From Oceanicaulis sp. MMSF_3324 (lineage in GTDB: Bacteria > Pseudomonadota > Alphaproteobacteria > Caulobacterales > Maricaulaceae): a DNA stretch of 64,000 bases. How positions within the stretch are numbered: the first letter of the stretch is position 1; each line of letters begins with the position of its first letter. The notes below the pieces were generated by a model. It did not search any database and was not told the origin of the DNA. It saw nothing but the letters and a program-made list of their open reading frames with translations. Of the stretch, positions 25,327 through 34,187 are shown in pieces. The stretch spans positions 1-64,000 of the forward strand of contig NZ_JASHIU010000003.1 of NCBI RefSeq assembly GCF_030733545.1, written 5' to 3'. Made by a program: the position numbers and the translations under genes.

Positions 25327-25842
25327 TCAGTTCATGGGCCGGACGTCAGAGCCCAAAAGATCGAGACGCTCGATCTGGGCTGGGTCGACCACATCACCCA
25401 GGGCCGCCAGCAAGACTTCGCGAGTATTCTCGCGATCGATCTCGCCCGCTTCATTGATGTGGAACGGATGACGGTGCGCCGAACGCACCATGACATCCAC
25501 CATGAAGTGCAAGCGTTCGATGAAGCGGGTCTGGCTCACGCCGCGCGCCAGGCAAATCCGTGGCGTCACAAAGGCATAGCCATACAGATAATGGCTCGAT
25601 TCAATAGGCACCACGATGGACGGCACATCCACATTCCGAGGACAGGTCTCGTCTTCGCCGAACTCGGCCATCAGCGCCTGGGTTGCTTCCTCAACGGAGT
25701 TGTAAAGCGGCAGATCGGTGGACGCCACGTCACCGGGCTTAGCGGATCCACCGCCACCTCCACCGCCTCCACCGCCGCCTGCGAAGGCGGGAGCGGACAG
25801 GAGCAGTGCGCTGCACAATGCGTATGCGAAAAAGCGAATCAT
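25327..25842 (-). CDS. Secreted protein of unknown function with an 11-glycine run
   Basis: 171 aa. A signal peptide (MIRFFAYALCSALLLSAPAFA) is followed at once by eleven consecutive Gly residues and then a compact domain: LPLYNSVEEATQALMAEF, VPSIVVPIESSHYLYGYAFVTP, LHFMVDVMVRSAHRHP and REVLLAALGDVVD. The domain layout is reminiscent of the periplasmic part of FliL-like proteins, but this is only a fold impression. It lies 23 bases after thiL on the same strand and probably ends the riboflavin-nusB-thiL transcript. The glycine run could act as a flexible linker after cleavage. Confidence 0.75.
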   Translation of the reverse strand: MIRFFAYALCSALLLSAPAFAGGGGGGGGGGGSAKPGDVASTDLPLYNSVEEATQALMAEFGEDETCPRNVDVPSIVVPIESSHYLYGYAFVTPRICLARGVSQTRFIERLHFMVDVMVRSAHRHPFHINEAGEIDRENTREVLLAALGDVVDPAQIERLDLLGSDVRPMN

Positions 25843-25865
25843 GACTCCTCCCTACAGGAGAAGCC

Positions 25866-26861
25866 TCAAAAATGCGTAAATCCAAAAGACGACGGCGAGA
25901 GCGTGCAATCACCAGCCTGCACCACAAGCGCGCCTTCAGATGCGCCCGACGACTCGACCTTTCCCAGACGGCTGACCGGTACGCCGGTCGCCTGAGCTGA
26001 TGTGATGAAAGTCGAGACCTGTTCTTCAGGCAGGGTCAGCAGGAGCTCGTAATCATCACCGGAAGACGCCAGTTCCAGCAAAGCCGCAACTCGGTCAGCC
26101 TGGTCAGCGAGCCATCGCTCCGCCGCCTGTGATCGGGGCATGTCGTCCAGATCGAGGGTAAGCGTGACGCCGGAGGCCTGTGCAATATGGCGCGCATCCG
26201 ACAAGAGGCCGTCTGAAATATCGATTGCCGCATGCGCCTGGGAACGCACCAATGGCGCCAGATCGCAACGTGGATCCGGCAAGGTGAAGCGACGCTTCAG
26301 ATAGGCCTTGTCTTGTGAGTTGGGGGCATACTTCCCCTGATGCATCTTCAGCCCCAGTCCGGCATCCCCGATCGTGCCCGTAACCAGCACGACATCCCCC
26401 GGTTGCGCGGCGCTGCGGCGCACCGATTGTCCCTTGGGCAGGGTTCCGAACGCCGTGATCGAAATCATCCAGGGACCGTCTGACGCGGTCGTATCCCCAC
26501 CCGCCAGATGGACGCCGTACGCGTTCTGATCGAGCGCAAGACCGTCTGCAAAGCCCGCCATGCGCGCCTCACGTCCGGTTTCAGGCCAGACGACACAGGC
26601 GAGATAGGCATAAGGGTCCGCGCCCATGGCGGCGAGATCGGACAGATTGACGCGCAACGCCTTACGCGCCGCCAGAGCCGGGTCCTCATCGACGGGAAAG
26701 TGACGCCCTTCGATCAGCGTATCGGCCGTTATGGCCCATTCGCATCCGTCCGGAGGCGAAAGCACGGCGCCATCATCAGTCAGGTTCGCCGCACCCGGCA
26801 GGCCGGCGCTGAGCGGGACGAGCCGGGAGCGGATATATTCGAACTCGCCCTGCCCGCTCAT
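25866..26861 (-). CDS. thiL: Thiamine-monophosphate kinase
   Basis: 331 aa from the ATG at 26861 (MSGQGEFEYIRSRL); a longer start would run into nusB. It phosphorylates thiamine monophosphate to the active diphosphate. AIR-synthase-fold signatures: DDGAVLSPPDG, ADTLIEGRHF, NLSDLAAMGADPYAYLACV, LAGGDTTAS and DISDGLLSDARHIA with Mg-binding Asp residues. Only four bases separate it from the nusB stop. Genes for de novo thiamine synthesis are not nearby. Confidence 0.95.
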   Translation of the reverse strand: MSGQGEFEYIRSRLVPLSAGLPGAANLTDDGAVLSPPDGCEWAITADTLIEGRHFPVDEDPALAARKALRVNLSDLAAMGADPYAYLACVVWPETGREARMAGFADGLALDQNAYGVHLAGGDTTASDGPWMISITAFGTLPKGQSVRRSAAQPGDVVLVTGTIGDAGLGLKMHQGKYAPNSQDKAYLKRRFTLPDPRCDLAPLVRSQAHAAIDISDGLLSDARHIAQASGVTLTLDLDDMPRSQAAERWLADQADRVAALLELASSGDDYELLLTLPEEQVSTFITSAQATGVPVSRLGKVESSGASEGALVVQAGDCTLSPSSFGFTHF

Positions 26862-26865
26862 CAGA

Positions 26866-27342
26866 TCAGGCGTCGCGCACCTGCTTGGCGAGCGCATCCA
26901 GCGTCGCGTTCACGAAACCAGGCTCGGAGTCTTCAAAGAAGGCGTGCGCCACATCGACATATTCATTGATGACGACCGCAGGCGGCACGTCCTGACGCGC
27001 AATCAGTTCATAACCGCCCGCCCGCAGAATGGCGCGCACGGTCGCGTCCAGGCGTGACAGTTTCCAGCCTTCCTTGAGAACACCGCTGACATGCTTGTCC
27101 ACATCGGCCTGGATGGAAACGATGCCGGTGACGAGGTCTTCGAAGAATTCCTCATCGGTTTCGACATAGTCGCCGGGTTCTTCCTCATAGCCAAAGCGAT
27201 GATCGCGGAATTCCTTGACCACGGCTTTCGCGCCCGAGCCTGAGGTCTCCATCTGATAGAGCGCCTGAACAGCGCTCAACCGCGCGGAGCGGCGCAGACG
27301 AGCCCGGCGATCAGAGGCGGCTTCCTGGCTGGGATCGCTCAT
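26866..27342 (-). CDS. nusB: Transcription antitermination protein NusB
   Basis: 158 aa from the ATG at 27342, which overlaps the ribH stop (ATGA). It binds boxA RNA with S10 in rRNA antitermination. Recognisable helices: SARLSAVQALYQMETSG, KLSRLDATVRAILRAGGYELI, VPPAVVINEYVDVAHAFFED and the C-terminal GFVNATLDALAKQVR. The coupled ribH-nusB order is widespread. Confidence 0.95.
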   Translation of the reverse strand: MSDPSQEAASDRRARLRRSARLSAVQALYQMETSGSGAKAVVKEFRDHRFGYEEEPGDYVETDEEFFEDLVTGIVSIQADVDKHVSGVLKEGWKLSRLDATVRAILRAGGYELIARQDVPPAVVINEYVDVAHAFFEDSEPGFVNATLDALAKQVRDA

Positions 27343-27794
27343 CAGGCCGCCCCGAATTTGCGCTTGAGATCCAGAAGGGCCAGCGCCGCATTCGCTGCAT
27401 CGCCGCCCTTGTTCTTCTCGTCGACATTGGCGCGAACGCGCGCCTGCTTGATGTTCTCGACCGTCAGGATGCCATTGCCGACCGGAACCCCGTTCAGGCT
27501 CAGATCCATCAGGCCGCGCGCGGATTCCCCGCACACATAATCAAAATGGCTGGTTTCACCGCGGATCACGCAACCAAGCGCCACATAGGCGTCATAGGGA
27601 GACTTGCCCTGTTGAGCGAGCGCGATGGCCGCCGGGATCTCTAGCGCGCCCGGCACTTCCACGACATCGACGCTGACGCCAGCCGCCTCACACGCGCCCG
27701 TGGCGCCGGCCACAAGCTGTTCGGTGATGTCTTCATAAAACGGGGCTGCGATCAGCAGCACACGGGTTTCAGCGCTCACTCGCGCCTCCTTCAA
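27342..27794 (-). CDS. ribH: 6,7-dimethyl-8-ribityllumazine synthase
   Basis: 150 aa, usual length. It joins 5-amino-6-ribitylaminouracil with dihydroxybutanone phosphate. Signatures: IAAPFYEDITEQLVAGA, VPGALEIPAAIALAQ, DAYVALGCVIRGETSHFDYVC with the catalytic His, and NGVPVGNGILTVEN. Both ends overlap neighbours by four or fewer bases (ribB upstream, nusB downstream). Confidence 0.97.
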   Translation of the reverse strand: MKEARVSAETRVLLIAAPFYEDITEQLVAGATGACEAAGVSVDVVEVPGALEIPAAIALAQQGKSPYDAYVALGCVIRGETSHFDYVCGESARGLMDLSLNGVPVGNGILTVENIKQARVRANVDEKNKGGDAANAALALLDLKRKFGAA

Positions 27795-28912
27795 TCAAAT
27801 TCGCGTTGCTCGACGACTTCAAGGCCGTAGCCGTCCAGCCCCACAATGTTTTGCGGCGTGGTGGACAAGAGGGTCATCTTGCGCACGCCCAGATCCAGTA
27901 ATATTTGCGCGCCCAGACCATATTCCCGCAAACGACGCTCTTCGCGCGTATCCGGCGGATCAGACGGCGCGGCACCAAAGCGCTCGGTGATGGCGGCGCG
28001 ATTGGTCTCGCGAATAAACACCATTACAGCCGGGCCGTCATGTGCGGCGAGCGCTTTCACGCCCTTATCCACCAGCCCCGTGCGTCCGCCAAGCGCGCCA
28101 AGCACGTCATCGGCGAAGCTGACCTTGTGCATCCGCACCAGGGTCGGCGCTTCGCCCTTGATTTCGCCTTTGCTCAAAGCGACATGCTCGACATTGTCCA
28201 CCAGCGACCGGAAGACAGTCAATTTGAACGGACCGCCCGCCTCGGTCGTCACCTGGGTGTCCATGCGCCGCTCGACGAAGCGGTCGTGCTGGCGGCGATA
28301 AGCGATCAGATCGGCGATCGCGCCGATCTTCATATCGTGTTCCCTGGCGAACTCGATGAGGTCGGGCAGACGGGCCATAGTCCCGTCATCCTTCATGATT
28401 TCACAGATCACGCCCGCAGGGTTCACGCCAGCCAGCCGCGCAATATCGACGGCGGCTTCGGTATGCCCGGCACGGACGAGAACGCCGCCATCGCGTGCGA
28501 CGAGCGGGAAAACATGACCCGGCGACACCACATCCTCGGATCCCTTGGACGGATCAATGGCGGTGGCGACCGTCAGGGCCCGGTCATGGGCGGAAATGCC
28601 GGTGGAGATGCCTTCGCGCGCCTCGATCGACACCGTGAAATTGGTCGAGTGTCGCGACTGGTTACGCTGGCTCATGAAGGGCAGCTGCAAGGTCTTGGCG
28701 CGATCCTGGGTCATTGAAAGGCAGATCAGGCCCCGACCATACCGCGCCATGAAATTGATCACGTCCGGCGTCGCGAACTGGGCGGGGATGATCAGATCGC
28801 CCTCATTCTCGCGATCCTCGGCATCCACCAGAATGAACATCCGGCCGTTGCGGGCTTCCTCGATGATTTCTTCCACCGGGGACAGCGCAGATTGGGGGGC
28901 GGCTTCGCTCAC
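27791..28912 (-). CDS. ribB: 3,4-dihydroxy-2-butanone-4-phosphate synthase fused to a degenerate GTP cyclohydrolase II domain (RibBX-like)
   Basis: 373 aa. The N-terminal 205 residues are an intact RibB: EDRENEGDL (32-40), RHSTNFTVSIEA (88-99), GISTGISAHDR and GHTEAAVDIARLAG. The C-terminal part aligns with GTP cyclohydrolase II but the zinc site is gone: the family's H-S-E-C..GD...RCDC becomes HKVSFADDVLGALGGRTG (262-279), with Ser265, Gly276 and Thr278 in place of the three Cys. The GRGIGL segment is also missing; only LREYGLGAQILLDLGV remains. Similar proteins have been called RibBX in rhizobia. It should make the four-carbon unit but not open GTP. Overlaps ribE and ribH by four bases each. 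Confidence 0.9.
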   Translation of the reverse strand: MSEAAPQSALSPVEEIIEEARNGRMFILVDAEDRENEGDLIIPAQFATPDVINFMARYGRGLICLSMTQDRAKTLQLPFMSQRNQSRHSTNFTVSIEAREGISTGISAHDRALTVATAIDPSKGSEDVVSPGHVFPLVARDGGVLVRAGHTEAAVDIARLAGVNPAGVICEIMKDDGTMARLPDLIEFAREHDMKIGAIADLIAYRRQHDRFVERRMDTQVTTEAGGPFKLTVFRSLVDNVEHVALSKGEIKGEAPTLVRMHKVSFADDVLGALGGRTGLVDKGVKALAAHDGPAVMVFIRETNRAAITERFGAAPSDPPDTREERRLREYGLGAQILLDLGVRKMTLLSTTPQNIVGLDGYGLEVVEQREFD

Positions 28913-29541
28913 GACTGGACCTCTTTGTTTGTGGGCGCGGCTTCACGCGCCTGCATGAGACGGGCGGCGTAGCGCGCCATCACGTCCACCTCAAGGTTGA
29001 CGCGCGCTCCAGCCTGCAATGTTCCCAAAGTTGTGACCTCGGCGGTATGCGGGATGATCATGAGTTCGAATTCATCACCATCGACCCGATTCACTGTCAA
29101 AGACACGCCGTCCACGGTGATCGAGCCCTTGTAAGCGATAAAGGCGCTCAGGTCGGATGGCGCCTGGACGATGAAACGGATCCAGCCGTCTTCATCGGTG
29201 CGCGCCGCAACGCGCCCCACCCCGTCCACATGACCCTGAACGATATGACCGCCCAGCTCGTCACCGACTTTCAGGGCGCGTTCGAGATTGACCGCGTCCC
29301 CTTCGGACCAACCGCCCAGTGTGGTCTTGGACAGGGTTTCGGGAGACACGTCGAGATCGTATTCCGCGCCTTCGGCCGTCTTGCGACACTCCACGACCGT
29401 CAGGCAGACCCCGGCATGCGCGATGGAGGCGCCAAGCGCGATCGTATCGGCATCATAGGGACTTGAGACGGTCATGCGGCGAACATCGCCGTCTTTGACA
29501 GACACGATCCGCCCCAGGGCGGAGACGAGGCCGGTGAACAT
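28909..29541 (-). CDS. ribE: Riboflavin synthase, alpha chain
   Basis: 210 aa from the ATG at 29541 (MFTGLVSALG, the family's invariant start), with AAGGGA inside the end of ribD as ribosome site. Two tandem lumazine-binding domains are visible: first with SIAHAGVCLTVVE and DVSPETLSKTTLG, second with GGHIVQGHVDGVG and SITVDGVSLTVNRV. It dismutates two lumazines to riboflavin. Five bases after the ribD stop; overlaps ribB by four. Confidence 0.96.
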   Translation of the reverse strand: MFTGLVSALGRIVSVKDGDVRRMTVSSPYDADTIALGASIAHAGVCLTVVECRKTAEGAEYDLDVSPETLSKTTLGGWSEGDAVNLERALKVGDELGGHIVQGHVDGVGRVAARTDEDGWIRFIVQAPSDLSAFIAYKGSITVDGVSLTVNRVDGDEFELMIIPHTAEVTTLGTLQAGARVNLEVDVMARYAARLMQAREAAPTNKEVQS

Positions 29542-29546
29542 CGGGA

Positions 29547-30197
29547 TTATCCCTTCTGGTAGGTTTCCCAGAGATCCGCACCGCACGTGCGGACTGATAT
29601 GCGGTTGAATGTGGGCGCGAGACCAAGTTCCTCAAGGCCAAGCCCTGCAATACAGGCTCGTCCTTCCGCGCCTATGAGCTTGGGCGCGCGAAACCATTCG
29701 ATCCGGGTCACGCAGCCCGAGCGGATGGCGGCGCCTGCGATCTCGGCTCCGGCCTCGATCATGACGCTCTCAATCCCCTTGCTCGCCAGAGTCTGCATGA
29801 CTGAAGAAAAGGACACGCGGCCCTCATCATCCGCTTCGGTCTCAAACAGTTCCACATTCTCGAGATCCGAACGCGCCCCGCCCGTGTGAAACACCCAGAC
29901 CGCGTCGCCCGTCAGGATTTCCGAGAACACCGGCAGGCGCAGCTGGCTGTCCAGAACAATGCGTTGGGGCTGACGGGCGGCAGGCGAGCCCTCGGGACGC
30001 GCCGTCATTTGCGGATCATCGGCCAGCACAGTGCCGATCCCGGTCAGGAGCGCGTCATGCGCCGCGCGCATGCGGTGCACCTCGGCACGCGCCTCCGGGC
30101 CTGTGATCCACTGGGACTGACCGTTCGCCAGCGCAATGCGGCCATCAAGACTGGTGGCGAGTTTCAAGGTGACGCGCATCGGGGCGGACGCCGTCAT
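29547..30197 (-). CDS. ribD: RibD reductase domain alone (5-amino-6-(5-phosphoribosylamino)uracil reductase)
   Basis: 216 aa, against roughly 360 for bifunctional RibD. The whole protein is the C-terminal reductase: [20 protein letters not shown] at the very start, [34 protein letters not shown] and [15 protein letters not shown]. The N-terminal deaminase with HAE and PCxxxxxxPPC zinc motifs is absent, and the ATG overlaps the nrdR stop by four bases, so no frameshifted deaminase lies upstream. A separate deaminase must exist elsewhere for riboflavin synthesis. Confidence 0.92.
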   Translation of the reverse strand: MTASAPMRVTLKLATSLDGRIALANGQSQWITGPEARAEVHRMRAAHDALLTGIGTVLADDPQMTARPEGSPAARQPQRIVLDSQLRLPVFSEILTGDAVWVFHTGGARSDLENVELFETEADDEGRVSFSSVMQTLASKGIESVMIEAGAEIAGAAIRSGCVTRIEWFRAPKLIGAEGRACIAGLGLEELGLAPTFNRISVRTCGADLWETYQKG

Positions 30198-30673
30198 TGC
30201 TCCGGGTCCAGATCATCCTCATGGCCCAGCTTCTCGCCCTTGATGAACTCGGAGAAGTCGTCGACCTCCTGAAAGTCCTTGTAGACCGAGGCGTAGCGCA
30301 CATAGGCGACGGTATCGAGATTGCGGAGCCCGTCCATGACCAGCTCGCCAATGACGCTGGCGGGCGCATCCGGATCGCCCCGGCTCTCCAGACGACGCAC
30401 AATGCCCGAGATCATCTGCTCGACACGCTCGCGTTCTATGGCGCGCTTTTGCGTCGCCAGCAGAACGGATCGAGCCAGCTTGTCCCGGTCAAAGGCTTCG
30501 CGTTTGCCATCTGACTTGAGCACATGCAGATCGCGCAGCTGCACCCGTTCAAACGTGGTGAAGCGGGCGCCGCACGCCGGACATTGCCGACGGCGGCGGA
30601 TCGCCTGGCTGTCTTCAGCCGGGCGGGAATCCTTCACCTGGGAATCAGGGTTGGCGCAAAACGGACACCGCAT
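30194..30673 (-). CDS. nrdR: Transcriptional repressor NrdR
   Basis: 159 aa. Zinc ribbon at the N-terminus ([16 protein letters not shown] and [19 protein letters not shown]) then the ATP-cone domain ([19 protein letters not shown]). It senses dATP/ATP and represses ribonucleotide reductase genes through NrdR boxes. It begins the chain of overlapping genes nrdR-ribD-ribE-ribB-ribH-nusB and follows glyA after nine bases, so glyA-nrdR-rib is probably one transcript. Confidence 0.96.
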   Translation of the reverse strand: MRCPFCANPDSQVKDSRPAEDSQAIRRRRQCPACGARFTTFERVQLRDLHVLKSDGKREAFDRDKLARSVLLATQKRAIERERVEQMISGIVRRLESRGDPDAPASVIGELVMDGLRNLDTVAYVRYASVYKDFQEVDDFSEFIKGEKLGHEDDLDPEQ

Positions 30674-30682
30674 GGCGCAACT

Positions 30683-31987
30683 TTAGCCGAGAGCCGGATA
30701 GATGGGGAAGCGTTCACACAGGCCGATCACTTCATCACGCACCCGGGCTTCCACCGCGGCATCACCTTCCTTGTTGACTGCCAGCGCATCAAGCACTTCG
30801 GCCATCATCTCGCCGACCCGGCGGAACTCGTCCGCGCCAAAGCCGCGAGTCGTGCCCGCCGGGGCGCCGACGCGCAGACCGGAGGTGACCGTGGGCTTCT
30901 CCGGATCAAACGGCACGCCGTTCTTGTTGCAGGTCATGTGAGCGCGTTCGAGCGCGGCTTCGGAAATATCGCCGGTCAGCTGTTTGGGGCGCAGGTCGAC
31001 CAGCGCCAGATGGCTGTCGGTACCGCCGGATACGATGTCGTAGCCGGCATCGGAGAGCGCACTCGCCATGGCGCGGCAGTTCTCGATGACAGATGCGGCA
31101 TAGGCCTTGAATTCGGGGCGCAGCGCTTCGCCAAAGGCCACGGCCTTGCCCGCAATGACGTGCATGAGCGGACCGCCCTGCATGCCCGGAAAAACGGCCG
31201 AATTGAACTTCTTGCCGAGGTCGGCGTCGCGGCTGATGATCATGCCGCCGCGCGGACCGCGCAGGGTCTTGTGCGTGGTCGTGGTGCACACATCGGCCAG
31301 CGGCACCGGGTTCGGATAGGCCCCGCCCGCCACAAGACCGGCAAAGTGCGCCATGTCGACCAGAAGGTAAGCGCCCACTTCGTCGGCGATATCCCGGAAG
31401 GCCTGGAAATCGATCTCGCGTGGATAGGCGGAACCGCCCGCGATGATCATTTGCGGCTGGAGCTCTTTGGCCTGTTCGCGCAGCTTGTCATAGTCGATGA
31501 GCGCATTGTCCTCGCGCACGCCATAAGCATGGGCTTCAAACCATTTGCCCGACAGGTTCGGTCGCGCGCCATGGGTCAGGTGCCCGCCCGCGGACAGATC
31601 AAGACCCAGAATCTTGTCGCCCGGCTTGAGGAGCGCCAGGAACACCGCCTGGTTGGCCTGACTGCCGGAATTGGGCTGCACATTGGCATAGGCGGCGCCG
31701 AACAATTGCTTGGCGCGATCAATCGCAAGCTCTTCAGCGATGTCGACAAACTCGCAACCGCCATAATAACGACGCCCCGGATAACCCTCGGCGTACTTGT
31801 TCGTCAGGGGCGAGCCCTGCGCTTCCAGAACGGCGCGCGAGACGATGTTCTCGGACGCGATCAGTTCGATCTGCGTCTGCTGACGATGAATTTCCTTGCT
31901 GATCGCAGACGCCAGTTGCGGATCGGCGTCAGCCAGCGATTGAGAAAAGAAAGACGTATGTTGGGCGGTAGATTGCGCGTCAGCCAT
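30683..31987 (-). CDS. glyA: Serine hydroxymethyltransferase
   Basis: 434 aa. PLP enzyme moving a one-carbon unit between serine and tetrahydrofolate. The PLP lysine is Lys240 in [15 protein letters not shown]; other signatures are [26 protein letters not shown] and [13 protein letters not shown]. It is first in the glyA-nrdR-rib run, with a promoter at 32018-32046 about 30 bases upstream. Confidence 0.98.
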   Translation of the reverse strand: MADAQSTAQHTSFFSQSLADADPQLASAISKEIHRQQTQIELIASENIVSRAVLEAQGSPLTNKYAEGYPGRRYYGGCEFVDIAEELAIDRAKQLFGAAYANVQPNSGSQANQAVFLALLKPGDKILGLDLSAGGHLTHGARPNLSGKWFEAHAYGVREDNALIDYDKLREQAKELQPQMIIAGGSAYPREIDFQAFRDIADEVGAYLLVDMAHFAGLVAGGAYPNPVPLADVCTTTTHKTLRGPRGGMIISRDADLGKKFNSAVFPGMQGGPLMHVIAGKAVAFGEALRPEFKAYAASVIENCRAMASALSDAGYDIVSGGTDSHLALVDLRPKQLTGDISEAALERAHMTCNKNGVPFDPEKPTVTSGLRVGAPAGTTRGFGADEFRRVGEMMAEVLDALAVNKEGDAAVEARVRDEVIGLCERFPIYPALG

Positions 31988-32017
31988 CTCGCACTCCGTA
32001 TAGAGGATCTTGTAAGC

Positions 32018-32046
32018 TACATACGGCCCGGCGACAGCCCGGACAA
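32018..32046 (-). promoter_or_regulatory. Possible promoter of glyA
   Basis: Minus-strand TTGTCC (32041-32046) and TATGTA (32018-32023) are 17 bases apart; the start codon lies 31 bases downstream of the -10 box. Confidence 0.45.
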
Positions 32047-32236
32047 GGCGCTAAGCTCGGTTTATTCCACACATTTGCATCAACAAACTTTGCGGCGAAA
32101 CGATTGCAACCTCAAAAATGCTATAAGTGCTGCAGATTTTTTAGCTTCAATACTTGTATAGCGAATACACCTTCATTAAACACAGTATATCTCGTTTTCA
32201 GCCGCCAACGCTATAAAGTTGCGCAAGGATCAGAAT

Positions 32237-32659
32237 ATGACTGAAGAGACTCTGCTACCCGTCGACAATGAAGAACTGATGCGGATGACCACGGACATCG
32301 TTGCATCTTTTCTCACGCACAATTCTGTGCCGGCGGAAAGCGTTCCGGACATGATCAAGTCGGTTTACGCCACCATGAAAGAGATTTCCGGCGAACCGGC
32401 CAAGCCCGAGCCCAAGGCCAAGCCTGCGGTTCCGGTCTCCCGTTCGGTCAGCGATGATTACATCGTTTGCCTGGAAGACGGCAAGAAACTGAAAATGCTC
32501 AAGCGCTATCTGCGCTCGCAGTACGACATGTCCCCCGAAGACTATCGTCGCAAATGGGGCCTGCCGGCCGACTATCCGATGGTGGCGCCGAACTATTCCA
32601 AGCGCCGCTCGGAATTCGCCAAGGAAATCGGCCTGGGCCGTGGCGCACGCAAGAAATAA
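32237..32659 (+). CDS. MucR/Ros-family transcriptional regulator with non-canonical zinc-finger
   Basis: 140 aa from the ATG at 32237 (AAGGA seven bases upstream). MucR proteins are H-NS-like oligomers silencing AT-rich promoters; in Caulobacter they act in the cell-cycle circuit. The N-terminal oligomerisation part (NEELMRMTTDIVASFLTHN) and the C-terminal DNA-binding part (KKLKMLKRYLRSQYDMSPEDYRRKWGLP) are clear. The Ros ligands C-x2-C-x9-H-x4-H read here as Cys78, Asp81, Tyr91, Tyr96, so zinc binding of the usual kind is lost. The 249 base upstream region is AT-rich, suitable for autoregulation. A terminator follows. Confidence 0.94.
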   Translation: MTEETLLPVDNEELMRMTTDIVASFLTHNSVPAESVPDMIKSVYATMKEISGEPAKPEPKAKPAVPVSRSVSDDYIVCLEDGKKLKMLKRYLRSQYDMSPEDYRRKWGLPADYPMVAPNYSKRRSEFAKEIGLGRGARKK

Positions 32660-32677
32660 GCGCCACGCCGCCCTCGC

Positions 32678-32923
32678 CTAAACAATTACGCCCCGGCCGC
32701 CTGGTCGGGGCGTTTTTGATTCGTCATGATGCCCGTCCTGGATCAGTCGGCGCATGAGCTTGCGCGCGGCCAGGCGTTGCAGGTCATTCTGTGACGTCTT
32801 GATCGGGCCGAACACCACCACTTCCGTGCCGGTGGCGACATCCACAGCCGCCACACGCACAGAATCGCCCACAGTGACGAATTCGAAAATGAACTCACGA
32901 TCCTGGGATGGATCGTCGGCCAT
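32678..32923 (-). CDS. Small conserved alphaproteobacterial protein next to hemA (DUF6898-like)
   Basis: 81 aa. REFIFEFVTVGDSVRVAAVDVATGTEV and KTSQNDLQRLAARKLMRRL match, from memory, a short family encoded beside hemA in alphaproteobacteria (I believe DUF6898); function unknown. The ATG overlaps the hemA stop as TAATG, implying coupled translation. The last 13 residues are encoded by the terminator of the convergent mucR gene and are probably not part of the fold. Confidence 0.75.
   Translation of the reverse strand: MADDPSQDREFIFEFVTVGDSVRVAAVDVATGTEVVVFGPIKTSQNDLQRLAARKLMRRLIQDGHHDESKTPRPGGRGVIV
32688..32717 (+). terminator. Terminator after mucR
   Basis: ACGCCCCG (32688-32695) pairs with CGGGGCGT (32706-32713) and is followed by a five base T-run. 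It lies 29 bases past the mucR stop and inside the 3' end of the convergent hemA-linked small gene. Confidence 0.85.
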
Positions 32924-34137
32924 TACGCGACCTTCAGGCCGACATGCTTGGCGTAGACGGTCTTCACCGCATCCAGCAGCTCATCCATCATGGAATCATC
33001 GTGCAGCGGCGTCGGCGTAAGGCGCATCCGCTCGGTGCCCTTGGGCACGGTCGGATAGTTGATCGGCTGAACATAGATCCCGTGAACATCCAGCAATTCA
33101 TCCGTCATGCGCTTGCACAGCACCGGATCGCCCACATGGACCGGGACGATATGGGTGATGGAATCCAGCACCGGAATGTCGGCTTCACGGAAGCGCGCCT
33201 TCAGGGTCGCGGCGCGCTCCTGATGTTGTTCGCGCAAATGATAGGCGCTCTTGAGATATTCCACGCTGGCGCGCGCGCCCGCCGCCAGAGCCGGAGCCAG
33301 TGACGTCGTGAAGATGAAGCCCGGCGCCCAGGAGCGGATCGCGTCAACGATCACTTCGTCGGCGGCGATATACCCGCCCATCACGCCAAAGGCCTTGCCC
33401 AGCGTACCTTCGATAATATCGAAACGCTCCATCAGGCCGTCGCGTTCGGCTACGCCGGCGCCGCGCAGGCCGTAAAGGCCCACCGCATGCACTTCATCAA
33501 GATAGGTCAGGGCGTTGTATTTGTCGGCGAGATCACAGACGGCTTCCAGCGGACCGATATCGCCATCCATGGAATACACCGATTCAAGCGCGATCAGCTT
33601 CGGAGCATCCTTGGGCGCGGCCTTGAGTAGTTCTTCCAGATGCGCCACGTCATTGTGACGCCAGACATGCTTCTCGCATTTGGCGCCTTTGACGCCCTCG
33701 ATCATCGAGGCGTGGTTCAGCTCGTCCGAGAAGATGATCAGACCCGGCAGAATCTTGCCCAGAGTCGCCAGCGTCGCCTGGTTGGCGATGTAGCCAGAGG
33801 TGAAGAGCAGCGCGCTCTCTTTCTGGTGAAGGTCGGCCAGGCTCGCTTCGAGCTCCACATGATAGTGGGTCGTGCCGGAGATGTTGCGCGTGCCGCCTGC
33901 GCCTGCGCCAACATCCTCGATCGCCTGCTTCATGGCGCCGGTCACGCACGGGCTCTGACCCATGCCCAGATAGTCATTGGAGCACCACACCACCACATCG
34001 CGGGTATCGCCGTCATCGGAACGCAGGCGAGCGCGCGGAAACTGGCCCTTCACCCGACGCAGATTGGCGAAAACACGATAACGGCCTTCAGCGCGGACGC
34101 GCGCGACGGAGGCTTTGAAAGCGCTGCGGTAATCCAT
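32923..34137 (-). CDS. hemA: 5-aminolevulinate synthase
   Basis: 404 aa from the ATG at 34137 (MDYRSAF); with this start the PLP lysine in EGTLGKAFG is Lys248, the same number as in Rhodobacter capsulatus. It condenses glycine and succinyl-CoA, the C4 route to haem typical of alphaproteobacteria. Other signatures: [28 protein letters not shown] (split around residues 81-97) and [13 protein letters not shown] perfect 21 bp dyad (34188-34208) lies 50-70 bases upstream. hemB is 3.5 kb away on the other strand. Confidence 0.97.
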   Translation of the reverse strand: MDYRSAFKASVARVRAEGRYRVFANLRRVKGQFPRARLRSDDGDTRDVVVWCSNDYLGMGQSPCVTGAMKQAIEDVGAGAGGTRNISGTTHYHVELEASLADLHQKESALLFTSGYIANQATLATLGKILPGLIIFSDELNHASMIEGVKGAKCEKHVWRHNDVAHLEELLKAAPKDAPKLIALESVYSMDGDIGPLEAVCDLADKYNALTYLDEVHAVGLYGLRGAGVAERDGLMERFDIIEGTLGKAFGVMGGYIAADEVIVDAIRSWAPGFIFTTSLAPALAAGARASVEYLKSAYHLREQHQERAATLKARFREADIPVLDSITHIVPVHVGDPVLCKRMTDELLDVHGIYVQPINYPTVPKGTERMRLTPTPLHDDSMMDELLDAVKTVYAKHVGLKVA

Positions 34138-34187
34138 GTTCGTTGCACTCGCGCCCATGGCGCCAGCGGCTCTCCCTAGAGGTCAGC

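Noticed and set aside
30524-32161. 545-codon open frame antisense to glyA
   Set aside because: Mirror of a strongly conserved gene; no recognisable motif and composition typical of a shadow frame.
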